Shown here in pieces: positions 1 through 5,628 of a stretch of DNA of 47,955 bases. Both the position numbers and the translations under genes were made by a program. Under the pieces are notes generated by a model. It was given only the letters and a program-made list of their open reading frames with translations. It was not told the DNA's origin and searched no databases. The DNA lies in the IMG/VR virus record IMGVR_UViG_3300049825_000166, positions 1 through 47,955 of that record, one strand, 5' to 3'. The number at the start of each line of letters is the position of its first letter. The stretch's first letter is position 1. This stretch comes from a virus.

Positions 1-57
1 AGCGAGATGCCTACCTGGGTCGATCGCCCGCAACCCGCACCCGCAGTCCTCCTGGTG
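1..57. repeat. Terminal direct repeat, left copy
   Basis: These 57 bases are identical to the last 57 of the window (47899-47955). Joining the two copies restores an open reading frame that runs through the junction. The simplest reading is an assembly overlap of a circular or circularly permuted phage genome. A short physical terminal redundancy cannot be excluded from sequence alone. Confidence 0.95.
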
Positions 58-126
58 CCATTCCTTCGTCACAGGCACCCGCGTGATGACATGGTTCGCG
101 AGGGTGACTGGTTCCGGGGTGTTCAC
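1..126 (-). CDS. Small phage protein, 5' part; continues at the right end of the window
   Basis: This is the N-terminal part of a gene split by the window ends. The start is GTG at 126-124, overlapping the TGA of the upstream gene (123-125). Reading leftward through the terminal repeat and on from 47898 gives a 96-residue protein ending at 47734. The first residues read MNTPEPVTLANHVITRVPV, followed by a DCGCGLR stretch with two close cysteines that falls in the terminal repeat. No family is recognised. The middle is rich in charged residues with heptad-like spacing. It sits in the leftward operon between a membrane protein and a small unknown, with stop/start overlaps on both sides. Confidence 0.7.
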   Translation of the reverse strand, partial: MNTPEPVTLANHVITRVPVTKEWHQEDCGCGLRAIDPGRHLA

Positions 127-953
127 GGCGTCACCGGGACCGGCGGGGTGAACGACACGCGGAAGATGTTGGGTGACGGCGGGTCAGTCTCAACCGACTC
201 GACTTCCGCCGGCTGGAACGGCTCGGGACCATCACCGTCAGGATCGACGACACACGTTACCGTTCCGGGTGCAAACTGTGGGGGGTTTGGGTCATCGATG
301 GGGGTTGTTGCCTCTGGCGGTGTTGTAACGTGGTCACCTTGCTCCCACGATTGACGTACCCCGACGGTAATAGATCTCTTGGCTCCAACCGCGAACAAGG
401 TGACACGTGGGTTCCTACCACAGTTTTCGTGCCGTGCAATGATGGTGATGGTTGCGGACGCAAGTCCAATAACATCCTTGTAATGGCAGTCTCGGTTATC
501 AATCGCAAACGCGATGTCGGGGCCGGAACCTTTCCATTGCACGTTGAGATCACGGGACCCTGGAGTTATGTTTTTCACGGGGAAGCCGCGAAAATCTTGG
601 GGGAAATTCTGTTCGATGTAGGTAACCGATTCACCGGGAGGTATGGTAATGGCAGACACCCGTGTGGATTGCTCGGCCTTTGCCACACCTGCCGTGAATA
701 GGCCAAGGCAAAAGCCGACAAGCAACCCAATGTAGTACCGCTTCCACCGTTGCCAATGGTTGCGCCCTTCGTAACACTCAACGATGCGTTGTTTTTCCCG
801 GTTGAAAGCATTAGAAATCTCGTCTGCTTGCTCGCGAATATATTGATGGACTTCCATTGTGTACTTTTCTTGCCGAGCAAAATGTTCTAGGGGCAACTGA
901 ACAGCTTCGTCAAGGATCACTTGCTTGAATCTTTTCCCTTTATCCTCTTTCAT
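123..953 (-). CDS. Membrane-anchored or secreted phage protein, unknown function
   Basis: This 276-residue protein is not assigned to a family. Residues 1-70 are charged and probably helical. A single hydrophobic segment spans about 73-92 and ends in an AKAE motif that resembles a signal-peptidase site, so the rest is predicted outside the cytoplasm, either anchored or released. The distal part is beta-rich with a few cysteines, then a proline-, threonine- and aspartate-rich C-terminal tail. The ATG overlaps the stop of the upstream gene (ATGA), showing translational coupling. An early-expressed envelope protein could act in superinfection exclusion or host-envelope change, but this is conjecture. 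Confidence 0.7.
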   Translation of the reverse strand: MKEDKGKRFKQVILDEAVQLPLEHFARQEKYTMEVHQYIREQADEISNAFNREKQRIVECYEGRNHWQRWKRYYIGLLVGFCLGLFTAGVAKAEQSTRVSAITIPPGESVTYIEQNFPQDFRGFPVKNITPGSRDLNVQWKGSGPDIAFAIDNRDCHYKDVIGLASATITIIARHENCGRNPRVTLFAVGAKRSITVGVRQSWEQGDHVTTPPEATTPIDDPNPPQFAPGTVTCVVDPDGDGPEPFQPAEVESVETDPPSPNIFRVSFTPPVPVTP

Positions 954-1147
954 TCCATAACCTCCAATGTCATGTGTAGTGAAGACGGATTACCCATCGA
1001 CTCTAGCACACTTTTCGACACATACAGGGTACCGACCACTTCAGAGACGCCTTCGTCTACACGTTCTTTGAAACGCATCTTGGTTTTGGTTTCCCGTTCA
1101 AGATCGAACAGAGCGCCAACTTGCGCCACTGTAGGCGATTCACTCAC
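950..1147 (-). CDS. Small conserved-looking unknown protein
   Basis: This gene encodes 65 residues. I chose GTG at 1147 because AAGGAG lies 8 bases upstream and the start overlaps the previous stop by 8 bases. The longer open frame, up to 1279, would run far into the upstream gene. The sequence is charged and soluble-looking (LFDLERETKTKMRFKERVD) with no transmembrane segment. Function is unknown. The stop overlaps the next gene's ATG, so it belongs to the leftward operon. Confidence 0.65.
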   Translation of the reverse strand: MSESPTVAQVGALFDLERETKTKMRFKERVDEGVSEVVGTLYVSKSVLESMGNPSSLHMTLEVME

Positions 1148-1688
1148 TTGTTTTGCTCCTTTGTCGTGAGGCCCGACGACGTCGAGCCCGATTGGGGTCA
1201 CGGAATCTACCGTCACCTTCGAAGGTGATGGCGATGGGGTTCCAGCGCTGAACGATGGCACTCCGATGACTGACCCCACAGACGGGGCAGTTCATAGACG
1301 GCATGTTGACATCAATGCCTCCGTCAAGCGTGAATCCTGTACGCTTGACAAATCGGCGAAGCTTGATGCAATATGGACACCACCACACGCCCTGACGGTT
1401 GAGCTTGTTGAGTGGGCGCACCATTGCGGAAAATATCCGGGTGCCGTCGGGCTTACGTTTGGGGGGATTGAACGTCACGTGTTGTGGGCGCAGGTGCTCA
1501 GGTGGGGGAAATCCCATATTTTTGCATCGCAAAGTCGGGTGGATTTTTCCGGCTTCAACGGCCTTCGTGTAAAGTCTCAAGGCCTCAGCCATATCGTCAC
1601 CACAATCGTGGCGTACGAGCTTTCGCTTTTTGCTGACCCAGATCACTTCCCATCGTGCCCGGCCAGCATTGTCCGGTGAGTTGATCAA
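1140..1688 (-). CDS. Zinc-ribbon-containing early protein, first gene of the leftward operon
   Basis: This gene encodes 182 residues from a TTG at 1688, preceded by AAGGGAG at suitable spacing. A GTG at 1760 is possible but lies upstream of the predicted transcript start. Two CxxC pairs, WWCPYC and MNCPVCG, form a likely zinc ribbon in the second half, followed by a strongly basic C-terminus (RRRRASRQRSK) suited to nucleic-acid binding. It may be a transcription-associated or nucleic-acid-binding protein. It is the first gene after the leftward promoter at 1745-1772, so it is probably expressed early. Confidence 0.65.
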   Translation of the reverse strand: MINSPDNAGRARWEVIWVSKKRKLVRHDCGDDMAEALRLYTKAVEAGKIHPTLRCKNMGFPPPEHLRPQHVTFNPPKRKPDGTRIFSAMVRPLNKLNRQGVWWCPYCIKLRRFVKRTGFTLDGGIDVNMPSMNCPVCGVSHRSAIVQRWNPIAITFEGDGRFRDPNRARRRRASRQRSKTSE

Positions 1689-1744
1689 CCCCGAGGCTCC
1701 CTTCGTAGGTTGGATAACGCTTATGTGGTGGGCATTGCCCTGGC

Positions 1745-1772
1745 AGCATAGCACACGCACTACGCCTAGTAA
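1745..1772 (-). promoter_or_regulatory. Leftward promoter candidate (extended -10)
   Basis: On the minus strand TTACTA (1772-1767) is followed after 16 bases by TATGCT (1750-1745), preceded by TGC, giving the extended -10 TGCTATGCT. The same nine bases occur at two rightward sites near 7900 and 8200. It lies 57 bases ahead of the TTG start at 1688 and would drive the whole leftward early and replication unit. Confidence 0.6.
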
Positions 1773-1795
1773 GCAGCGGGCTTTTCAGGCATTCC

Positions 1796-1824
1796 TTGCA
1801 TTATGGCTCACGGTGTCGTATGAT
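1796..1824 (+). promoter_or_regulatory. Rightward sigma70-type promoter
   Basis: TTGCAT at 1796-1801 and TATGAT at 1819-1824 are separated by exactly 17 bases, a strong housekeeping-sigma match. Its -35 lies 24 bases from the -35 of the leftward promoter, making a compact divergent control region. Transcription would start near 1831 and read the gene at 2071. Confidence 0.7.
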
Positions 1825-1830
1825 GACGAT

Positions 1831-2070
1831 TGCAAAGGCAAGTAGGCTTTGAAGGGAGCGCGTCTTGCTGCAACTGAGTAGCCCATTGGAACTGAAGCTC
1901 ATTCCGAGGTACCTAGCGGTATACGAACATGCTGACTACCCGTTGGCCACACTCACAGTCGCGACTCCCGATGAGCCGCCACTTCAACGAGCTTTTCGCA
2001 TAGCAGGTTGTGGAAAGCGCATCATGAGCTTGGCACAAGTCTTGCTCTCACCAACCGAAGGAGATACACA
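1831..2070 (+). other. Leader region of about 240 bases
   Basis: This region is the untranslated leader of the 2071 gene if the promoter at 1796 is used. A second start is possible: TTG at 1865 has AAGGGAG six bases upstream and is in frame with the 2071 gene, which would add about 69 residues. I see no strong hairpin. It may be either a regulatory leader or an N-terminal extension. Confidence 0.4.
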
Positions 2071-2563
2071 GATGGCCCGTGCAAAGAAGACCGTTGAGCT
2101 TGACGACCTGGAGGACCTCGAGGACCTGGAGGACCTGGAAGACGAGGCCCCTGCGCCGAAGCGGAAGACCAAGGCAACGACGACGACCAAGAAGTCCAAG
2201 CCCGCTCCCGAGCCGGATGAAGATGACGAGGATGACGAGGATGACGAGGAGGAAGAGACTCCCGCACCCAAGAAGTCCAAGAAGGGCAAGGCCGCTCCGG
2301 CCAAGAAGGGCGGACGTCCCAAGGGCGCGACTGGCCCGCGTGCAACCCCCGAGGGTATGATGTCCGTGGAGGATGTCGCCGAGGCTGCCGGTGTCGATGG
2401 CCGTACCGTGCGCATCTATTGCCGCGAGAACGACATCGAGAAGAACGAGGAGCATTCGCGCTACCTGTTCACCGAGAAGCGCGGTAACGCACTGGCCAGC
2501 AAGATCAAGGCCAGCCGGTCCAAGGGCAAGAAGTCCAAGAAGGCCGCGGACGACGAGGAGTAG
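2071..2563 (+). CDS. Histone/Lsr2-like nucleoid protein with acidic and basic tracts
   Basis: This 163-residue protein begins at an ATG with AAGGAG eight bases upstream. It opens with a repeated DLE unit, then alternates lysine-rich segments (PKRKTK, KKSKKGK) with a run of Asp/Glu. Next comes an AT-hook-like GGRPKG. A compact C-terminal domain from about residue 95 reads SVEDVAEAAGVDGRTVRIY and resembles a helix-turn-helix. A related domain occurs in the 3343-3660 protein. It most likely binds DNA and organises phage or host chromatin, or silences genes. It has its own promoter and a strong terminator, as expected for an abundant protein. Confidence 0.7.
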
Positions 2564-2590
2564 CCTACCGGCTACATAACCGTAAGTGTG

Positions 2591-2630
2591 GAGGTTCCCC
2601 TGGCTTCGGTTGGGGGAACCTCTACTTCTT
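2591..2630 (+). terminator. Intrinsic-type terminator with UUCG loop
   Basis: GAGGTTCCCC (2591-2600) pairs perfectly with GGGGAACCTC (2613-2622). The inner bases extend the stem to a TTCG tetraloop at 2605-2608. TACTTCTT follows, a modest U-rich tail. It lies directly after the nucleoid-protein gene. Confidence 0.8.
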
Positions 2631-2644
2631 GAAAGGAGGGAGAT

Positions 2645-2980
2645 ATGATCTACATCAAGCACGACGGCATAGTCTGCTTTGCGTTCCACAAAGTAAGTGT
2701 CGCTGAAACCGCGATGTCGTTGATGGCCAAGGATCCAGACCTTTGTGGCTACTACCTAGATTATGACGACCACATTGTGGGCCTGATGGTGGCCGCTTGG
2801 GCCGAGCGTGAAGGTAGTAGTGAGCGCAAGGCCTTGCAGATGGAGGTTCGCCAGTTCTTCGACGTCGGCGGAGGTACGCTTACGGTTACGGATTGGCGTC
2901 GTATCCAACGCAAAACCGAAACCAAGGTTGCGCGGATGGTGGCCGATGTGCAAGCCCGTGCTCACGTAGAAGGTGCCTGA
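2645..2980 (+). CDS. Unknown phage protein
   Basis: This gene encodes 111 residues. The ATG follows AAGGAGGGAG closely, a very strong ribosome site. The protein is mixed alpha/beta with a C-terminal helix rich in Arg/Lys (WRRIQRKTETKVARM). No family is recognised. It is coupled to the next gene by a TGATG overlap, so the two probably work together. Confidence 0.6.
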   Translation: MIYIKHDGIVCFAFHKVSVAETAMSLMAKDPDLCGYYLDYDDHIVGLMVAAWAEREGSSERKALQMEVRQFFDVGGGTLTVTDWRRIQRKTETKVARMVADVQARAHVEGA

Positions 2981-3258
2981 TGGCCACTGATCTCCAAGAC
3001 ATCCGAGACCGCCTCAAGCACGACGAGGCGATCCTTCTCATCGCTCGGGACAAACTCACGGCGAAGGAGATTCAGGAGATCCGCGATCGCGGCGTTCTCC
3101 TGGCCGTTGTGAATGGGCAGGGAAGGGAGGTCCAACGGTTGCGCGACGGTCTCAACGAGATTGCCGTGCTTGGCCTTGCCTACGACGGCGATTCATGGCT
3201 CCCCAACGATCTCGGCGAGATGGCCCAACGTTTGCTAGGAAATGTTAAGGAATGGTAA
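2980..3258 (+). CDS. Unknown small protein
   Basis: This gene encodes 92 residues starting at the ATG that overlaps the preceding stop (TGATG). It is predominantly helical and charged (LQDIRDRLKHDEAILLIARD), soluble and without cysteines. No family is recognised. It is the last gene of a two-gene unit ahead of the promoter at 3275. Confidence 0.6.
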   Translation: MATDLQDIRDRLKHDEAILLIARDKLTAKEIQEIRDRGVLLAVVNGQGREVQRLRDGLNEIAVLGLAYDGDSWLPNDLGEMAQRLLGNVKEW

Positions 3259-3274
3259 AGTCCTAAAGATGTCC

Positions 3275-3303
3275 TTGCTTTTCGCCGTTGGGTAGGTTAG
3301 ATT
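3275..3303 (+). promoter_or_regulatory. Promoter candidate ahead of the basic DNA-binding protein
   Basis: TTGCTT (3275-3280) and TAGATT (3298-3303) are separated by 17 bases. Start of transcription would fall near 3310, giving a leader of about 33 bases before the ATG at 3343. Confidence 0.5.
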
Positions 3304-3342
3304 CTTCCCATCAAGCAATCACGTCCCCAGGAGGGCAACATC

Positions 3343-3660
3343 ATGGCCGCAACAACCACCATCACCAAGTCCGACATCAAGCAAGGTCTCGCCGTCGCCC
3401 GTAAGGCCAAGGCAGCAACCGTCAAGCCCGCTCCGGTCAAGGCCACCAAGTCGGTCTCCAAGCCCAAGGCCACTACGTCAGTCACGGTCAAGGATGGGCG
3501 CGTCGTGTCCGTCTCTGCCGCGCAGGTTGCCCGGGACAACGGCCTCGACGGTCGCCGGTTCCGCGCATACCTCCGCGCCATGGATATGCCGCGTAAGTTC
3601 GCCACCAAGGCCGAGGTCACCAAGGCCGTCAAGGCCTTCCAGGCAGCGGTCACCAAGTAA
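3343..3660 (+). CDS. Small basic Lsr2/histone-like DNA-binding protein
   Basis: This 105-residue, very lysine/alanine-rich protein has an AGGAGG ribosome site. Residues 1-50 are low-complexity repeats of Ala, Lys and Pro. The second half, with VSAAQVARDNGLDGRRFRAY and a following helix, looks like a helix-turn-helix and resembles the C-terminal domain of the 2071 protein. It probably binds DNA non-specifically or in AT-rich tracts. The gene stands alone between a promoter and a terminator, consistent with strong independent expression. Confidence 0.7.
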   Translation: MAATTTITKSDIKQGLAVARKAKAATVKPAPVKATKSVSKPKATTSVTVKDGRVVSVSAAQVARDNGLDGRRFRAYLRAMDMPRKFATKAEVTKAVKAFQAAVTK

Positions 3661-3680
3661 GGCCAGCTTCACCGTTCCAA

Positions 3681-3707
3681 GCCTCTGGCACCTTCGGGTG
3701 CCTTTGG
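3681..3707 (+). terminator. Terminator hairpin with UUCG loop
   Basis: GGCACC (3687-3692), TTCG and GGTGCC (3697-3702) form a perfect hairpin, flanked by GCC/GGC that can extend it, with TTT immediately after the inner stem. It follows the basic DNA-binding gene. Confidence 0.7.
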
Positions 3708-3739
3708 CATTGAAAAGCAACACGAAGGGAGTACCTACC

Positions 3740-4189
3740 ATGCCCGAAACACCTAAGGTTCAATGCTCGGCTTTGTACAGCCCTATTCAGCGTTGCGTTC
3801 GTACTGACGTAAATGATGCCGGTCTGTGTTCTGTACACCAAGCTTCTAAGAGCACCGAGCAACAGTACGTCTACATCGTCCACGTCGTTGAGCATTTGAA
3901 TCCCGGAGACCCGCCTCCGGTTATAGTTTTTGGTTGGGCCTATCCCACACTTGAACTTGCTATTGAGGCAGCCCTGACAACGTGGGAGCCCGACGAAGAT
4001 GAGCAAGACCTAGAGTGGGTGAAAGTTTGGCGGGAAACCATTCAGGTTACCACAGCTAACTACATCAACGGCAGTGGCTACGTGTGGTCCGCCACCGACG
4101 ACGAAGGCTACTACACCGCAAACATCCAGCAGATGCCCGTGGGCGCACCCGCGTCCACCCTACGCGACAAGCAGAACACCGATGTATGA
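3740..4189 (+). CDS. Unknown phage protein
   Basis: This gene encodes 149 residues, with ATG at 3740 preceded by AAGGGAG. The N-terminus carries spaced cysteines and a histidine (residues about 9-34; CSALYSPIQRC, LCSVH), a possible small zinc-binding module. The rest is acidic and aromatic-rich (WAYPTLELAIEAALTTWEP). The longer open frame upstream is only the shadow of the previous gene. No family is recognised. Confidence 0.55.
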   Translation: MPETPKVQCSALYSPIQRCVRTDVNDAGLCSVHQASKSTEQQYVYIVHVVEHLNPGDPPPVIVFGWAYPTLELAIEAALTTWEPDEDEQDLEWVKVWRETIQVTTANYINGSGYVWSATDDEGYYTANIQQMPVGAPASTLRDKQNTDV

Positions 4190-4412
4190 GATCCTAATCG
4201 TCACCTACAATGGGAATAAAGGCTACTACGCTTCTTTCGGTGAAGAAACCTTTGATAGCAGTGAAGCGGCTCTTCGTTGGGCTAAGGGGTTGGCTTTGCA
4301 AACCGGAAAATGCTACGGCGTTTTTCAAAAAGGAAAACAAACTCCGGCCCATGAAACCAGTTTCTATTACAAGACCCGGAACCTAAAACGTGGGGAGAAC
4401 AACGATGCCTAA
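4182..4412 (+). CDS. Unknown small protein
   Basis: This gene encodes 76 residues. Its ATG overlaps the end of the previous gene by 8 bases. The sequence is compact and aromatic-rich (YEILIVTYNGNKGYYASFGE), probably a single alpha/beta fold ending in a basic tail. Function is unknown. Confidence 0.55.
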   Translation: MYEILIVTYNGNKGYYASFGEETFDSSEAALRWAKGLALQTGKCYGVFQKGKQTPAHETSFYYKTRNLKRGENNDA

Positions 4413-4686
4413 GGAAACAACGACAAGCAAGCCACGTCCGCCTCTGCGCAAGGGAGGCTTTGCTGCACGCCTGCTACAGCGTAAGCCCGTATGCCAGTGC
4501 TGGGACTGCCTACGTGCGCAGGGCCTCACGCCACCGCGTGGGCTCGCAGCGCGTCACACAGACTTTACCGGCACGCAGTACCGCACCGACAATGGCCAAG
4601 TTGATCGGCAGGCCATGGAGGCCAAGAAGGTTGAGGCCAAGGAAGCCGAGCTGAAGGTCGACGCTGGCATGGGGTCACGGTCGTGA
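4405..4686 (+). CDS. Unknown small basic protein with cysteine cluster
   Basis: This gene encodes 93 residues. GGGGAG lies 9 bases before the ATG at 4405. A CQCWDC cluster with basic surroundings suggests metal or nucleic-acid binding, and the C-terminus is a charged helix of Glu/Lys/Ala. Overlaps on both sides place it in the 3740-4961 operon. Confidence 0.5.
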   Translation: MPKETTTSKPRPPLRKGGFAARLLQRKPVCQCWDCLRAQGLTPPRGLAARHTDFTGTQYRTDNGQVDRQAMEAKKVEAKEAELKVDAGMGSRS

Positions 4687-4961
4687 TCCTGGCTACAGAT
4701 AAACTACACGAAGGTGAGCTTGTGGTGGAGCTTGAAGGTGGTACTCGCCTTACTCTGCTTGCACCCGCACTTGCGGCCCCAGTAAAGGACGCTTTGGCAC
4801 TGGCCGCTCTTGGCCGTGATATCGCGCAGATTGCCGCTGAGCTTCACTTGTCCGTGAAAGGCGTTTGCTATCGTTTGGCGCAAGCACGAAAAGCCTTTGG
4901 CGCTCGTACCACTCACGAGGCTGTTGCCCGTGCGTATCGTTCCGGGGCCTTGGATTCCTAA
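4683..4961 (+). CDS. LuxR/GerE-type helix-turn-helix regulator
   Basis: This 92-residue protein starts at GTG overlapping the previous stop. Residues from about 37 to the end (LALAALGRDIAQIAAELHLS, then VKGVCYRLAQARKAFGARTT) match the four-helix LuxR/GerE DNA-binding domain. The usual sensory domain is replaced by only about 35 residues. It is likely a stand-alone transcription factor controlling phage or host promoters. The DNA target is unknown. Confidence 0.75.
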   Translation: MILATDKLHEGELVVELEGGTRLTLLAPALAAPVKDALALAALGRDIAQIAAELHLSVKGVCYRLAQARKAFGARTTHEAVARAYRSGALDS

Positions 4962-5033
4962 AGGCCTGGTAGGATTTCGCCGTTACATGTTGTACACGTT
5001 GGTGATCTTAACAAAACGAAAGTAGGTTTGGGA

Positions 5034-5228
5034 ATGGCATCTTGGCAAAACGAAACGGATGAAGAGGTAACCTCGTACGGGAAGGATGTGGTGGATCAGC
5101 TTATGCCCGGTATGTCGCGTGTGACCCGGATAGTACGGGCAATCACTTGGTACTCCTTGTGGGTCGGTGGCTTGTTCTTGGTCATCTACCTGTTTGCGGC
5201 TTTGGTGGGAAGCACTCTGTTCCGGTAG
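5034..5228 (+). CDS. Small single-pass membrane protein
   Basis: This gene encodes 64 residues from ATG 5034, with a weak upstream purine stretch. Residues 1-40 are polar. About 42-63 (WVGGLFLVIYLFAALVG) form one clear transmembrane helix. It may be an envelope-acting early protein. No family is recognised. A hairpin follows at 5261. Confidence 0.55.
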   Translation: MASWQNETDEEVTSYGKDVVDQLMPGMSRVTRIVRAITWYSLWVGGLFLVIYLFAALVGSTLFR

Positions 5229-5260
5229 TCCGTTTGGGTAAAAAGGTGGAGGGGGGGTGA

Positions 5261-5284
5261 AAGGGGCGCTTCGGTGTCCCTTTC
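5261..5284 (+). terminator. Hairpin with UUCG loop, likely terminator
   Basis: AAAGGGGCGC (5261-5270) pairs with GTGTCCCTTT (5275-5284) around TTCG, a 10-bp stem including two G-T pairs. The downstream sequence lacks a long T-tract. It is the third UUCG-capped hairpin in this block. Confidence 0.55.
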
Positions 5285-5517
5285 GATTGAGACCGTTTGA
5301 CGCACTGGGAAGCCATATGGGACGTTGCGTTGGCTAAAACCACTGGCTACCCAGGTTAGGCGGTGCGGAGCCTGCATATGCCGTCCTGTGCCGTCCCTGG
5401 CCTACTCGAGTGGTACGTAATGGCCTGTAGGTGTGTGTAGAGGGGGGTTTTGAGGTGAGAAAACCCTACAGGGATCAATGCGACGGGCAGGATAGGGAAG
5501 GTATACGAAGGACCATA
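5285..5517 (+). other. Non-coding interval with a small inverted repeat
   Basis: No convincing gene is seen. GGGTTTT (about 5445-5451) and AAAACCC (about 5460-5466) form a 7-bp inverted repeat ahead of the small gene at 5518. A TTGACG at about 5298 has no good -10 partner. Confidence 0.4.
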
Positions 5518-5628
5518 ATGCGAGTCGTAGCGTCAGCGAAGAATGGTCGTTGGATGCGCTTGTACTACGTACTGCGCACCACGACCCTCGCTTTGGTCAT
5601 CGTATCCTTCCTTTCCAACCGTCGTTAG
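5518..5628 (+). CDS. Very small membrane peptide
   Basis: This gene encodes 36 residues from ATG 5518 with AAGGA five bases upstream. A basic N-terminus is followed by a hydrophobic segment (TTTLALVIVSFL). The stop codon overlaps the stop of the convergent primase-helicase gene. The good ribosome site supports translation, but a short open frame of this size may be chance. Confidence 0.4.
   Translation: MRVVASAKNGRWMRLYYVLRTTTLALVIVSFLSNRR

Noticed and set aside
1689-1760. GTG start at 1760 for the zinc-ribbon gene
   Set aside because: It overlaps the predicted -10 element and lies upstream of the transcript start; TTG 1688 has the ribosome site.
2090-2260. Nine-base GAGGACCTG repeats as a regulatory array
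   Set aside because: They encode the DLE and DDE runs of the nucleoid-like protein in frame; low-complexity coding explains them.
1984-2689. Long minus-strand frames opposite the nucleoid-like gene
   Set aside because: Serine- and leucine-only runs mirror the acidic codons of the plus strand; they are shadows.
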